This document shows, in pieces, positions 1 to 9,593 of a stretch of DNA of 64,000 nt (position 1 is the first letter of the stretch; each line of letters starts with the position of its first letter). The position numbers and the translations under genes were made by a program. The stretch lies in contig DASXVS010000046.1 of NCBI GenBank assembly GCA_036504095.1, forward strand, positions 62,001-126,000, in the 5' to 3' direction. The DNA comes from Armatimonadota bacterium. GTDB taxonomy: Bacteria; Armatimonadota; DTGP01; JAKQQT01. The notes beneath the pieces were generated by a model, which saw nothing but the letters and a program-made list of their open reading frames with translations, searched no databases and was not told the origin of the DNA.

Positions 1-1165
1 ACCCGTTCGAGCCAGGATACAGGATGCCCATCGCGTGCCCACCCGAGTGGAACGTACGGTCGGGTGAATCGAACACGGCGCAGAACTCGGGCGAGGGCTT
101 CCAGATGAGGCCCACGTAGCGCCCATCGTGCTGGACGACCATCAGCGGCTGTGTGATCTTCGCGGTATCCGGCACTCGGCGATTCGCGCCTGGCCCGATG
201 ATGTCCTTCTGGGAAGAGCTGGGCTCGTCCTTGTCCAGGTACTCGAGGCCGGAAAAGAGCGCCTGTGTCTTGTGCGTGCCGAAGGAGCCGGCGCCGGGGA
301 GCAGCGTCAGCATCGGCACGTAGAGTACATCACGGTCCCGCGTGCAGGATACAGTCGTTGAGACGTCCACGTAGCCGTTGAACGGATTGAACGATTGCGT
401 AATCGTCCAGACACCGCCGTCGGGGTCTTTGACAACTCTGAGTGCTACCGTGAATCCCCCTGAACGTTTGGGCCACATCGGTCCGGCCCGATTGACGTCC
501 AGCCAGCGCTGCTTGCCGCCAACGACATACCCGATCAAAGGGCGCGAGTGGCCAATCGCCATCGGTTTTCCATCCACGCTAACGGTGAAAGCGCCCACCG
601 TTTCGCCAACGCGAACATCTACGGTGGCGCCGGGTCTGCGTTGGTTGTCCTCGGTTCGGAATGCGGTCGGCGGCCTGGGCCAGGCCGGCTGTTTCCACGT
701 GGGGCGCGGAGTCACCTCGATCAACGCGAGTGTGACTGTGCCATGATCGCCGGGCGGGTCGAAGCGGAGGCGCGTTGCCTTGCCGAGAGGCGGGATCGGG
801 ACGCGCACATCGGCCCAACCGCCGGCGCTCACTGGGAAGCGGACGGAATCGCCTTCGTTGGGGCCCTTCCGGGCCGAAAACCAGAAGACCTGCCCCATCC
901 CGCCGGACGGCGACTTGACGCGGAGGTGGAGCCATAGGGGCAGTCCAGGGAGATAGTCGCGCGCCGGCCCGGCGATATATGGATCGCTGCCGCCAATGCG
1001 GATGGCCATGCCTTCGGACGTTGCGCTCAGGGAGGTCACATCGTGCTGGGCCTGCCAGTCGCGTACCGATTGCGGGTGCCGGAAATCGAAGCGTACGACC
1101 GCTGCGTGTGCGGAAAGGGCGACGCACGCGAGGGTCAGTGAAGTGGCGAGTCGTGATGCTGACAT
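1..1165 (-). CDS. Secreted protein of unknown function, 3' end outside the window
   Basis: I translated this frame by hand: it is open from an ATG at 1165 to the window edge (388 codons, no stop). GGAGG stands six bases before the ATG. Residues 1-22 form a signal peptide (MSASRLATSLTLACVALSAHA), so the product is exported. Residues 23-150 look like an all-beta carbohydrate-binding or jelly-roll module (VRFDFRHPQSVRDWQ, then VPIPPLGKATRLRFDPPG). The rest, with a DGGVWTITQSFNPFNGYVD stretch, I do not recognise. The style suggests a large secreted glycan-active protein, but no catalytic motif is visible in the part seen. Open reading frames on the other strand here are shadows. Confidence 0.75.
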   Translation of the reverse strand, partial: MSASRLATSLTLACVALSAHAAVVRFDFRHPQSVRDWQAQHDVTSLSATSEGMAIRIGGSDPYIAGPARDYLPGLPLWLHLRVKSPSGGMGQVFWFSARKGPNEGDSVRFPVSAGGWADVRVPIPPLGKATRLRFDPPGDHGTVTLALIEVTPRPTWKQPAWPRPPTAFRTEDNQRRPGATVDVRVGETVGAFTVSVDGKPMAIGHSRPLIGYVVGGKQRWLDVNRAGPMWPKRSGGFTVALRVVKDPDGGVWTITQSFNPFNGYVDVSTTVSCTRDRDVLYVPMLTLLPGAGSFGTHKTQALFSGLEYLDKDEPSSSQKDIIGPGANRRVPDTAKITQPLMVVQHDGRYVGLIWKPSPEFCAVFDSPDRTFHSGGHAMGILYPGSNG

Positions 1166-1204
1166 GTTGTGCCTCCGACGCCGATTTGGCAACGACGCAC
1201 GGCG

Positions 1205-2377
1205 CTAAGCGTAATCGGCCAGGTATTTGTCGACCACGCCGACGAGGATGTTCACGCCAATCGGCATGCAGTCCTCGACGATGTTGAAGCGAGGGTTGTG
1301 ACCGGGGTAGGACGCGTCTTTATCGGCAGCCCGGCTCCCCAGCCAGAAAAAGCAACCGGGCCGTTCGCGGAGGTAATAGGCCATATCCTCGCCGCCCATC
1401 GTGGGATTCGGTTTCAGGACGTTTCCACTCCCGACGATATCGCCGGCGACGGAACGGACCAGGTCGCACATCGCCGGATCGTTGACGGTGGCCGGATAGC
1501 CCCGCGTATAGCTCCATTCGACCGTCGCGCCGAGGGAGCCGGCCACGCCGCGGACGATTTCCTCCACCCGCCGCTCCAGGAGCGTGTGGACCTCTTCGCG
1601 ATACGAGCGGATGGTGCCGGTTAGCACGGCGTTGGCCGGGATGATGTTCATAGCCTGGCCCGCATGGAACATGCCGACCGTTACCACCGCTGAATCGAGC
1701 GGATCGACGTTCCGCGCGACGACGCTCTGCAGCGCGGTTACGCAGTGGGCGGCCGCGACGATCGGATCCACCGTGGATTCCGGCGCGGCGCCGTGGCCGC
1801 CTTTGCCGACGATGTTGGCCTCCCACACACCGGTGTTGGCCATACACGGCCCGTCCACCACTCCCACCTGGCCGCACGGGAGGTCGTTCTCGACGTGGAG
1901 GCCGAAACACGCGTCCACATGCGGTTCTTCGAGGACCCCCTCTTCGATCATCGGGCGCGCGCCGCCCGGGTGTTCCTCCGCGGGCTGGAAGATGAACTTG
2001 ACGCTGCCCTTGAGCGTCTCGCGACGTTCGGCAAGGACCCGGGCGGTGGAAAGGAGGATCGCGGTGTGCGCGTCGTGGCCGCAGGCGTGCATGAGGCCGG
2101 GATTCTGAGACCTGTACGGCACGTCGTTCGCTTCCATGATGGGGAGGCAGTCCATGTCGGCGCGCAGCATCACGGTGCTGCCGGGAGATGCTCCGCGCAA
2201 GAGCCCCACGACGCCGGTCTTCGCCACGCCGGTTTTCACGTCGATGCCGAGCGCGCGCAGGCGGTCGGCCACAATTCCGGAGGTCCGCACTTCATTGAAG
2301 CCGATTTCCGGATGGGCGTGAAGATCGCGGCGTGTGTCGATAAGCTCGGACAGGGCATCAGGGGCGAGTGGTTTCAT
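1205..2377 (-). CDS. M20 family metallopeptidase / amidohydrolase (hippurate-hydrolase type)
   Basis: A 390-residue cytoplasmic amidohydrolase of the M20D group, which removes acyl groups from N-acyl amino acids (hippurate, acetyl-diaminopimelate, IAA-amino acid types). Family signatures are present: RRDLHAHPEIGFNE near residue 15, the metal-binding MHACGHDAHTA near residue 100, QPAEEHPGGA near 135, GKGGHGAAPES near 190 in the lid domain, and MGGEDMAYYL near 330. The start is the ATG at 2377, which lies inside the stop of the upstream DUF1802 gene (ATGA overlap); longer versions of the frame begin with sequence foreign to the family. The exact substrate cannot be read from sequence. Confidence 0.92.
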   Translation of the reverse strand: MKPLAPDALSELIDTRRDLHAHPEIGFNEVRTSGIVADRLRALGIDVKTGVAKTGVVGLLRGASPGSTVMLRADMDCLPIMEANDVPYRSQNPGLMHACGHDAHTAILLSTARVLAERRETLKGSVKFIFQPAEEHPGGARPMIEEGVLEEPHVDACFGLHVENDLPCGQVGVVDGPCMANTGVWEANIVGKGGHGAAPESTVDPIVAAAHCVTALQSVVARNVDPLDSAVVTVGMFHAGQAMNIIPANAVLTGTIRSYREEVHTLLERRVEEIVRGVAGSLGATVEWSYTRGYPATVNDPAMCDLVRSVAGDIVGSGNVLKPNPTMGGEDMAYYLRERPGCFFWLGSRAADKDASYPGHNPRFNIVEDCMPIGVNILVGVVDKYLADYA

Positions 2378-2949
2378 ATTTTGTCCAGGAGAGCGCTTAA
2401 AGCGGACAGGCGGGCCATGCAGGCGGCATCGTCGATCACCGGGATCGCGCCCTCGGTGGAAAGCGGCGCATCCAGCGTCACCCACGACGTACAACCGCGG
2501 TAGGCACTCAGGTATGGCAGCTGAACGGGCTCGGGAAGCCGGTACACGCGCAGGGCGATGGCGAAGAGTGGATCGGTTGGCTTGTACCGGAAGCGCTCCG
2601 TGACGCACTCGGTGGTCCAGACGTGTTCAGACTCCAGAGAGGCCAGGGTTGCCTCGTCCGTGACTATCCAAACGCGCAGGACTTCGGCAAAGGAGGAGAT
2701 CCGCACCGTGCCCTCTTCCGGGCGCTCGGCCTCACTCTCGGCGAGGAAGCCGTGCGCCCGAGGCTGCAACTGGTCCCCGCTCTGGTGGGTGTGGTTCGGG
2801 AAAAAGAAGAACTCGGGATCGCTCAGGCGCAGCGCGCCGCCTTCCTCCACCACGCCGCCCTTGCGGATGAGGAGCATGCTCTCACCCGCTTCCAGCGCGC
2901 GAACCACGACGGCCCACTCCTTGAACGCTTTGTCATTAGTTGGATTCAC
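2374..2949 (-). CDS. DUF1802 family protein
   Basis: About 191 residues from a GTG at 2949. The opening KEWAVVVRALEAGESMLLIRKGG and the later FFFFPNHTHQSGDQL fit the DUF1802 family, cytoplasmic proteins of unknown function. The frame stays open upstream to 3081, but that part reads through repeat-rich intergenic DNA, so the GTG just before NPTNDKAFKEW is preferred; an ATG at 3027 is an alternative and neither has a convincing ribosome site. It ends in a 4-base overlap with the M20 amidohydrolase gene, so the two are probably co-translated. What links the two functions is not known. Confidence 0.8.
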   Translation of the reverse strand: MNPTNDKAFKEWAVVVRALEAGESMLLIRKGGVVEEGGALRLSDPEFFFFPNHTHQSGDQLQPRAHGFLAESEAERPEEGTVRISSFAEVLRVWIVTDEATLASLESEHVWTTECVTERFRYKPTDPLFAIALRVYRLPEPVQLPYLSAYRGCTSWVTLDAPLSTEGAIPVIDDAACMARLSALSALLDKI

Positions 2950-3026
2950 GAAAGTATGGTAGCACGCGATGCGGCGACCTGGGGAACGCGGTTGAAGCCG
3001 CCGGATCGACGGCGACTCAAGGTACA

Positions 3027-3350
3027 TATTGACTGGTGGGTTGTCATCCTGAGCGCAGACTTCATTTGCTTCGCGCACCACACAGGATGAAAGTGCTGCG
3101 CTTTACCCCATTGGCTGAAGCCAACGGCTGCTATACGAAACCGGCTGAAGCCGGTTCATCCGCAGTCCGTAAGGACTTTGGGGGTTCAACAGACGCCGAC
3201 TTCAGTCGGTGGAGCGTAATCCGACGCTATTGTCAGATCAGCGAAGGATCTCTACGTTACGTCGAGATCCTTCGCTTCGCTCAGGATGACATCGCGGCGG
3301 TCATTCCCAACGATCAATCACTGTCTAACGCCCACAGTCTACGCCGGTCT
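3027..3350. repeat. Intergenic block with two dispersed hairpin-repeat families
   Basis: This 400-base gap between two minus-strand genes holds no gene. At about 3112-3215 lie hairpins of the type GGCTGAAGCCGG and GACTTCAGTCGG, seen again at 23.9 and 25.6 kb. At 3241-3275 GCGAAGGATCTC and GAGATCCTTCGC form a 12-base-pair stem with an 11-base loop, followed by GCTTCGCTCAGGATGACA. A relative of that unit lies at 22911-22961. A partial copy (GTCATCCTGAGCG) starts at 3043. Confidence 0.8.
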
Positions 3351-4796
3351 CTACGGCGTTTCGATTTCGCCGTAGGGTTTCAGCGCTTCGGAGACGGCCG
3401 CCTTTTCGCCGACCGCCACGATTTGCAGGTTGCGGATATACTTCGCCGCGACCCTCTGGACATCGCCCTTCGTTACCTTGTCTATCGCGGCCGGGTATTT
3501 GTCCCAGTAATCCGCCGGCAGGCCGAACTCGACCAGATCCAGCGCCCTGCCGAGGATCGTCTCGGGCGATTCCAGCGCCCGCGCGAAACTGCCGATCATG
3601 CCGCGCTTGGCGTTGGCCAGTTCCCGCGTGGAAACCGGCTGCTTGACGATCCTGTCGAACTCATACAGGAACTGCTTCACGGTATCCTGCGTGACGGCGT
3701 TGCGGACGTCGGTCTGAGCGCCCCAATAGCCCAGGTAGCGGGGCGCGTCCAGAGTGCTCCGGACGTCGTACGTATAGCCGTGCGCTTCGCGGATGTTCTG
3801 GCCGAGGCGCGAGGTGATGCTGCTGCCTCCGCCGAGGATGCGGTTCATCACGGCGAAAGGCACGTAATCCGGGCTCTTGCGCGTGATAGCGAGGTTGCCA
3901 AGCCGGATGGCGGTCTGAACGGAACCCGGTCGGTCCACGACGAAAATACGCTGCTTCGTCTGTGGAGCGTACGCGGGCAGGCCGGCCTTCAGGGGCTCAG
4001 TACCCTTCTTCCAGTCGCCGAACGCCTTCTTGATCTTCGCGGCCATGACGTCGGCCTTCACGTCGCCAACCACGGCCACGATGGTGCGGTCCGGGCGATA
4101 GTAGGCGGCGTGGAACGCGGTAAGGTCGGCGGTGGTGAGCGCCTTGACCTGGTCCACGGTCGGCAGAACGCGGGCCGGCGGCGTATCACCATAGACGGCC
4201 TTCATCATCTGGACATCGGCGAGCGTCCCCGGATCGGTCTGGGCCCGCTCGAGGCCGGCCACGGTGCGGCGCTGGATCTTGACGAACTGGCTCTGGGGGA
4301 AGGTCGGATTGCGCACGATGTCGCGCATGAGGGCCAGCAAGGCATCGGTGTCCCTGGAGAGGCCAGACGACGACACGCCTGCCCGCTCGCCGCCCTGATC
4401 CGCGGAAGCGCTCAGCGAGCCGCCGAGGCGGTCCACCGCCGCGGCGATCCCTTCCGAAGTCCGGGTCTTCGTGCCCTCATCCAGCATGTTGGCCGTCATC
4501 GAAGCGAGGCCGGTCTTCTCGGCGGGCTCGAAGAACGATCCCGCCAGTATGCTCATGCTTATCGAGATCGTCGGCAGTTTGTGGTTTTCCAGCACGAGCA
4601 GCCGGAGGCCGTTCGGCAGGATGTAATGCTTCGGACGCGGGAAGCGCACGCGCAGGGTGGTCTTGGCGACGGGCGCACGGTTCTTGTATTCGACCTTGGC
4701 GGCCGGCGCCGCGGCCGTATCGCCCTGGGCGAACGCAGCGCCAACCGGAACCAACAGAAAGGCGGCAAGCGCCGATTTCAGAATTGTGTGTTTCAT
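3351..4796 (-). CDS. M16 family peptidase-like protein, non-catalytic partner
   Basis: A 481-residue exported protein with a signal peptide (AAFLLVPVGAAFAQG) and an M16 (pitrilysin/mitochondrial processing peptidase) fold. The HxxEH zinc motif is absent: the aligned stretch reads EKTGLASMTANMLDEGT. Later family blocks are present (YYRPDRTIVAVVGDV near residue 230; GGGSSITSRLGQNIRE near 320). This is the usual arrangement of two-gene M16B systems, in which an inactive subunit pairs with a catalytic one. The ATG at 4796 overlaps the stop of the catalytic gene (ATGA), which supports equal production of both. Expected in the periplasm. Confidence 0.92.
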   Translation of the reverse strand: MKHTILKSALAAFLLVPVGAAFAQGDTAAAPAAKVEYKNRAPVAKTTLRVRFPRPKHYILPNGLRLLVLENHKLPTISISMSILAGSFFEPAEKTGLASMTANMLDEGTKTRTSEGIAAAVDRLGGSLSASADQGGERAGVSSSGLSRDTDALLALMRDIVRNPTFPQSQFVKIQRRTVAGLERAQTDPGTLADVQMMKAVYGDTPPARVLPTVDQVKALTTADLTAFHAAYYRPDRTIVAVVGDVKADVMAAKIKKAFGDWKKGTEPLKAGLPAYAPQTKQRIFVVDRPGSVQTAIRLGNLAITRKSPDYVPFAVMNRILGGGSSITSRLGQNIREAHGYTYDVRSTLDAPRYLGYWGAQTDVRNAVTQDTVKQFLYEFDRIVKQPVSTRELANAKRGMIGSFARALESPETILGRALDLVEFGLPADYWDKYPAAIDKVTKGDVQRVAAKYIRNLQIVAVGEKAAVSEALKPYGEIETP

Positions 4797-6151
4797 TGAG
4801 CACCCCCCCTGGCGGCGCCCGCCTCCGCGATGACCACGCTTCGGTTAGTACTGACGAGGTATTTGCGGGCCACTCGCTTCACATCCGCCGCGGTCACCGC
4901 GTAGAAGCGGGACAATTCGGTGTTGACGCGGTTCGGATCACCGTAGACAACGGCGCTTATCCCGATCGCCATCGCGCGGCCCAGAGACGTCCGGCGCCCT
5001 TCGATGGAGGACTGCAGGGCCTGGGTGCGCGCGGTCTGCATCTCTTCGTGGGTCACCCCGTCCTTCTGAATCTTCTGGATTTCGGCGTAGAGGGCTTTTT
5101 CGGCCTTCTCCACGCTCTGGCCGGGGCCGAAGGCCATGCGGAAAGAGAACAGGTCCGGGCCGCGCCCGGCGTTGGCGCCCGAGCTGACCGAAGTGCATAC
5201 CTGCTGCTTCTCGACGAGAGACTGCCACAGCCGCGCCGACTTGCCGCCGGAGAGTATGCTGGACAGCATATCCAGGGCGGGCGCGTCCTTGTCATTCCCG
5301 TTCGGGATATGGTAGCCAGCGACGTAGGTGGGGAGCGGCGCGAGCTTGTCCTTATACGCTACCCGCCGCTCCGCCTTCTGGGGCGGTTCGCTCAGTGAAG
5401 GCAGAACGGGCTTCGGGCCGCGCTTGATCCTGCCGTAGTACTTCGCGATAAGGGCTTTCGCGCGGGCGGGATCGAAGTCGCCGGCGACACACAACACAGC
5501 ATTGTTGGGCGCATAGAACGTGTGGAAGAACCGGCGCACGTAGGCCAGGTCGGCCCTGTTCAGATCGTCCATGGAGCCGATGGGGACGTGTTTGTACGGG
5601 GATTTTATGTACGCGAGATCCTGGAGGTGCTCGCCGATGGTGCCGTACGGTTGGTTCTCATAGCGCATGCGGCGTTCTTCCTTCACAACCGCGCGCTGGT
5701 TATCGAGGTTGACCTGGCTGACGTCCAGCGTGCCCATTCGGTCGGCTTCGAGGAACAGGGCGAGCTCCAACTGGTTGGCCGGGACGGTCTCATAGTAGAC
5801 GGTGAAGTCGAACGACGTTCCGCCGTTCATCGTTCCGCCGTTGTCGATGACGAGCTGCGTGTGTTCGCCTTTGCCAACGTTCTTCGACCCCTGGAACATC
5901 ATGTGCTCGAACAGATGGGCGAACCCGGTGCGGCCGGGCGGCTCGACGAACGAGCCAACGTTGTAAACGAGGTTCACCGACACGACCGGGGCGGTCGTGT
6001 CGCGGGAGAAAAACACGCGAAGGCCGTTGGGAAGCGTGTAGGAGGTATAGGCAACCTTCGGAACGTTCGGATCGGGTTTCGGAACCGAACGCGCGAACGC
6101 CGGTGTGAGGATCAGTACCGGCAGCACCCACAGTTGTGAGAAACGTCTCAT
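4793..6151 (-). CDS. M16 family zinc metalloprotease, catalytic subunit
   Basis: A 452-residue exported M16B protease. A signal peptide covers about residues 1-20. The inverted zinc motif HLFEH lies near residue 80 within GFAHLFEHMMFQGS, and the third ligand region follows about 75 residues later (VVKEERRMRYENQPYG). A C-terminal M16 domain follows (FYAPNNAVLCVAGDFDP onwards). It probably degrades peptides in the periplasm together with the downstream inactive partner, with which it overlaps by four bases. The ATG at 6151 is chosen because it begins the signal peptide; AAAGGGA lies upstream. Confidence 0.94.
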   Translation of the reverse strand: MRRFSQLWVLPVLILTPAFARSVPKPDPNVPKVAYTSYTLPNGLRVFFSRDTTAPVVSVNLVYNVGSFVEPPGRTGFAHLFEHMMFQGSKNVGKGEHTQLVIDNGGTMNGGTSFDFTVYYETVPANQLELALFLEADRMGTLDVSQVNLDNQRAVVKEERRMRYENQPYGTIGEHLQDLAYIKSPYKHVPIGSMDDLNRADLAYVRRFFHTFYAPNNAVLCVAGDFDPARAKALIAKYYGRIKRGPKPVLPSLSEPPQKAERRVAYKDKLAPLPTYVAGYHIPNGNDKDAPALDMLSSILSGGKSARLWQSLVEKQQVCTSVSSGANAGRGPDLFSFRMAFGPGQSVEKAEKALYAEIQKIQKDGVTHEEMQTARTQALQSSIEGRRTSLGRAMAIGISAVVYGDPNRVNTELSRFYAVTAADVKRVARKYLVSTNRSVVIAEAGAARGGAQ

Positions 6152-6274
6152 AGATGATGGTCCCTTTCGGACAGGACCCGGGGCATCGCACGGCGGCGCC
6201 CCGGCGTCTGGCGGATGGCGACGAGCCCTGGTTGAGGGGCTCGCGAGTCCAGTATTTCAAGTATATTGGCGTTT

Positions 6275-7270
6275 TCAGCGGCCGGCGATGCAATGCAGCG
6301 CCCAGGCGGCGTGTTCGCGGACCAGGGGCTCCGGGTCGCTCTTCGCGCGTTCCAGCGCGGGGACGGCCCGAACATCTCGCAGATTGCCAAGCGCCACGCA
6401 GACATTCCGGAGGAACCCCCGACGCTTCGCGCGAAGGATGGGTGTCCCCCGGAAACGCTCGCGGAAGGCTGCCTCATCCATGGACAGGAAATCGATGAGA
6501 TCCGGGGCATCGAGGTCGTGCCGCGCCTGGAGCGGCGATGCGGCAGGAGCCCATTTGTTGTGGGGGCAGACGTCCTGGCAGATATCGCACCCGAACACCA
6601 TATTGCCGATGAGCGGACGGAGTTCCTCGGGGATGGAGCCTTTCAACTCGATCGTCAGGTAGGAGATGCACCGGCGCGCATCGAGTACGTACGGCCCCAC
6701 GAACGCCCCTGTAGGGCACGCGTCCAGGCACCTCCGGCACGATCCGCAATGCTGCCCGATCGGCGGATCCGGCTCCAGCTCAACGTCCAGCAGCAGCTCG
6801 CCGAGGAAGTAGAACGAGCCCACGCCCGGGGTGATGAGGCACGTGTTCTTGCCGATCCAGCCCAGCCCGCCTGCCGCTGCGAGGTCGCGCTCCAGGATCG
6901 GCGCGGTATCCACATATCCGCGGCCGTTGGCGCCGGGATGCAGCGTCTTGACGAAGGCCAGAAGGGCGTTCAGGCGCGCCCACATCGCGTCGTGGTAGTC
7001 CTCGGACCGCGCGTAACGGCTGATCGGGCCGGGCGGCCCGACCGGTTGGGGCATGGCGACCACCACGGCAGACAACGCGCCGGGGAACAACCGTGACGGG
7101 TCCTCACGCCGTTCAGGGTCCTTCCCCATGTAGGCCATTTCGCCGTGGCGACCCTCTTCCAGCCAATCCGCGTACTCGCGCGCGTGGGCGGCCTCCTCTA
7201 CCCGAGCGATCCGTGCCGCGGAAAAGCCCAGTTCGAGGCATTTCGCCTTGATTCGCTGGTCCGTATTCAT
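6275..7270 (-). CDS. queG: Epoxyqueuosine reductase
   Basis: QueG reduces epoxyqueuosine to queuosine in tRNA, using cobalamin and two 4Fe-4S clusters in the cytoplasm. The 331-residue product carries both cluster motifs: CGSCRRCLDACPTGA near residue 175 and CDICQDVCPHN near 225. Family blocks YVDTAPILERDLA and GLGWIGKNTCLI precede them. The C-terminus (PALERAKSDPEPLVREHA) is the HEAT-like PBS repeat typical of the family. No other queuosine gene is near. The ATG at 7270 begins MNTDQRIKAKCLELGF, with AAGGT upstream. Confidence 0.95.
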   Translation of the reverse strand: MNTDQRIKAKCLELGFSAARIARVEEAAHAREYADWLEEGRHGEMAYMGKDPERREDPSRLFPGALSAVVVAMPQPVGPPGPISRYARSEDYHDAMWARLNALLAFVKTLHPGANGRGYVDTAPILERDLAAAGGLGWIGKNTCLITPGVGSFYFLGELLLDVELEPDPPIGQHCGSCRRCLDACPTGAFVGPYVLDARRCISYLTIELKGSIPEELRPLIGNMVFGCDICQDVCPHNKWAPAASPLQARHDLDAPDLIDFLSMDEAAFRERFRGTPILRAKRRGFLRNVCVALGNLRDVRAVPALERAKSDPEPLVREHAAWALHCIAGR

Positions 7271-7358
7271 CGAAGGTAACCTTATCAGGCAATCAGACGT
7301 AACGAAGGATGTCCGGCCGGATCCTCAGCCGGCCAGGCGCGCCGAAGGGACGGGTAAT

Positions 7359-7565
7359 ATGAGCGGTCCGCTACTGTTCTATATACCTCTGTTTGCCGTG
7401 GCGATGGTGGCCGCGGCCTTTAGGTCGGTCCTGTTCGGCAGGCATCGGTACGGCTACTCGACGCCCGCCTCCATGTGCTGTGGGTGCGTGATGGCAGCCA
7501 TATTGCTTCCCGCGGCCATCGCCGGGCTCATTATGCTGTCAAAGATGTACCGGGCGTTTGAATGA
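7359..7565 (+). CDS. Small membrane protein of unknown function
   Basis: A 68-residue protein from the ATG at 7359, behind GAAGGGACGGG. It has two predicted membrane spans (about residues 4-22, LLFYIPLFAVAMVAAAF, and 43-60, MAAILLPAAIAGLIML) around a loop with a CCGC cluster. The frame stays open upstream to 7248 but that part overlaps the queG start and lacks membrane character. I recognise no family. It stands alone on the plus strand. Confidence 0.5.
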   Translation: MSGPLLFYIPLFAVAMVAAAFRSVLFGRHRYGYSTPASMCCGCVMAAILLPAAIAGLIMLSKMYRAFE

Positions 7566-7589
7566 ACCGCGCAGGCGGAAACCGACGCG

Positions 7590-7642
7590 GCACTGAAGTA
7601 CCGGTCTGAAGGGCGTTCGGCCAATCGCCCCGCGGACGACGG
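7590..7642 (+). repeat. Dispersed repeat, copy 1 (GCACTGAAGTACC type)
   Basis: About 53 bases beginning GCACTGAAGTACCGG and continuing through TCTGAAGGGCGTTCGG to CGGACGACGG. A second copy at 22989-23040 matches at nearly every position, including the two internal small palindromes. It lies between the small membrane gene and the 3' end of the GH127 gene. Confidence 0.75.
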
Positions 7643-7721
7643 ACGCGGGCGGCCTTCCCGTTATTCCTGGTCGGTACGTATCTGGTTCTCGCTCGGGATA
7701 CCTCTGATTGAGCTTATATCG

Positions 7722-9593
7722 TCAGGCGCGCCTGAGCCAGACGGTCATCGGTCCGGCTTCGCGGTTGGCCCAGGCGTAGTATGGAATCGCGGTGACGCGG
7801 GCGGGTTTTGTTGGCAGCGGGCCACCCGCCGGGCGGTAGAGCGCACCTTCCCACGTGGAACGGTCGATGGCGGCGGCGTTGGCGCTGAGCGTTACGACGC
7901 TGTTCAGCAGGTCGGCGCGGAATGCCGTGTTCCATTCCGTCTCCGGCGATATGACCACGTCCCAGACATCGAAGCCGGGGTTGTCGACGGCTTCCAGGCA
8001 GTAGACCAGCGGCCCGCGCGTGATGGCCACGCGGTTGGTATCCGCCTCCACGTGCGGGTGGGCCTCCCAAACGCGCGCATCCATCGGCAGGTACAGGGCG
8101 ATCACGTCACCGTCCGACCACGTTCTGGCCACCTCGGCGTAGCCGCCGGGAATGAGGGCCGCATCCGTCGGTTGGCCGTTCACGACCAGGCTTGCTCCCT
8201 CGCACCAATCCGGGATACGCAGGAAAATGCTGAACGCGGCGGGCGCATCCAGCCCGAGTTTCATCTCCACGGCTCCGTCCCACGGGTAGCGCGTGCGCGT
8301 ATTCACTGTAACGGGAGCGCCATCGATCTCCGCATTCAGGCTGCCTTCCGCATAGAGGTTGACGTAGAGGCCGCCTGCGGACGTGCTGAAAAGGTAGCCG
8401 GGCAGTTCGGCGAGGAGGCGGGCCACGTTCGGCGGGCAGCACGCGCAGCCGAACCACTCGCTGCGGCGGTGCGTTCCACGGTCCGCGAGGGGGTTCTCGT
8501 AGAAATACGAATCGCCCGCGAGGCTCAGGCCGCTGAGGACGCCGTTGTACAGCGCGCGCTCCAGCACATCGGCGTATTTCGCGTCCGCTGTCAGCGCGAG
8601 GAACCTCGCGGCCCACATGACGAGCGCGATCGAGGCGCAGGTCTCGGCGTAGGCGCGGCTCGGCAATTCATAGGCGTCGCCGAACGCCTCACCGTCGTAG
8701 CGCGCTCCGGCGCCACCGGTGATGTACATCTTGCGCTGCGTCAGGTCGTCCCACAGCCGGTTCTGCGCTTCCAGGAGCGCGGGACTGCCGGTTTCCAGCA
8801 CGATGTCCGCCACGCCCGCGTTCATATAGAGCATCCGCACCGCGTGGCCCACGTTTTCGTCGAGCGAGGCGTACGGGGCGTGATCCTGAAGATACGGGCT
8901 CCCGCCCAGCACCGCCGGTTTGCGGCCGCGCACGCTGATGAAGAACTCGGCCTGTCGCAGGTACCGCTCGTCGCCGGTGACGCGGTACAACTCAACCATC
9001 GCCATTTCGATTTCCTGATGGCCGCACGCGCCGGCCCGCTTGTCCGGACCGAACGTGTCCAGGATGTGGTCTGCCAGGCGGATGACGACGTTCAGCAGGC
9101 GGTCGTCACCGGTCGCCCGTTTGTGCGCCACGGCGGCCTGGATGAAGTGGCCGGCGCAGTACATCTCGTGCAGATCCTTCAGGTTCGTCCAGCGCTCCGC
9201 CTCCCTCTCGAACATGAAGTAGGTATCCAGGTAGCCGTCCGGCTGCTGGGCGGCCTCGATCTCAGCGGCGGCGAGGTCCACGATGCGCTGAAGGTCGGGA
9301 TCCGGGTGGGTGCCGAGCGACCACGCGGCGGCTTCCAGCCATTTGTAGACGTCGGAGTCGTTGAAGTAGATGCCCTCGAAATCGATGCCCGTTTTCCGGC
9401 CGGAAGCGCGACGGAAGTTGTCGAGGCGCCCCGTTTTCTCGATCTGCTCGTACTGGCCGAACAAGGTCTTCGTGCGATTGAGCGCCATCCGGGGCTCCCA
9501 GAATGGGTCGCTCAGGCGTACGCAGGCCGGCGAGACCTGGGTCAGTTTCGCGTGGGGGCTCCGGGAGGTATCAACAACGGGGCGGGGGTTCAT
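7722..9593 (-). CDS. Glycoside hydrolase family 127 (beta-L-arabinofuranosidase type)
   Basis: A 623-residue (alpha/alpha)6-barrel hydrolase (formerly DUF1680). Characterised members remove beta-L-arabinofuranose from plant glycans with a cysteine nucleophile and a zinc site of one Glu and three Cys. The matching residues are visible: AETCASIA puts Glu and Cys near 317 and 319, and CACCPPNVARL places the adjacent Cys pair near 385-386. No signal peptide, so it probably acts in the cytoplasm on imported oligosaccharides. The ATG at 9593 overlaps the PP2C-like stop by four bases (ATGA), and upstream in-frame sequence is foreign to the family. The L-rhamnose isomerase gene nearby fits a pectin-sugar theme. 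Confidence 0.93.
   Translation of the reverse strand: MNPRPVVDTSRSPHAKLTQVSPACVRLSDPFWEPRMALNRTKTLFGQYEQIEKTGRLDNFRRASGRKTGIDFEGIYFNDSDVYKWLEAAAWSLGTHPDPDLQRIVDLAAAEIEAAQQPDGYLDTYFMFEREAERWTNLKDLHEMYCAGHFIQAAVAHKRATGDDRLLNVVIRLADHILDTFGPDKRAGACGHQEIEMAMVELYRVTGDERYLRQAEFFISVRGRKPAVLGGSPYLQDHAPYASLDENVGHAVRMLYMNAGVADIVLETGSPALLEAQNRLWDDLTQRKMYITGGAGARYDGEAFGDAYELPSRAYAETCASIALVMWAARFLALTADAKYADVLERALYNGVLSGLSLAGDSYFYENPLADRGTHRRSEWFGCACCPPNVARLLAELPGYLFSTSAGGLYVNLYAEGSLNAEIDGAPVTVNTRTRYPWDGAVEMKLGLDAPAAFSIFLRIPDWCEGASLVVNGQPTDAALIPGGYAEVARTWSDGDVIALYLPMDARVWEAHPHVEADTNRVAITRGPLVYCLEAVDNPGFDVWDVVISPETEWNTAFRADLLNSVVTLSANAAAIDRSTWEGALYRPAGGPLPTKPARVTAIPYYAWANREAGPMTVWLRRA

Noticed and set aside
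3036-4799. Long plus-strand open frame (587 codons) opposite the M16 partner gene
   Set aside because: The minus strand encodes a complete M16 protein with signal peptide and family blocks. The plus-strand product is Arg/Gly/Asp-rich without family sequence, the usual antisense frame of GC-rich DNA.
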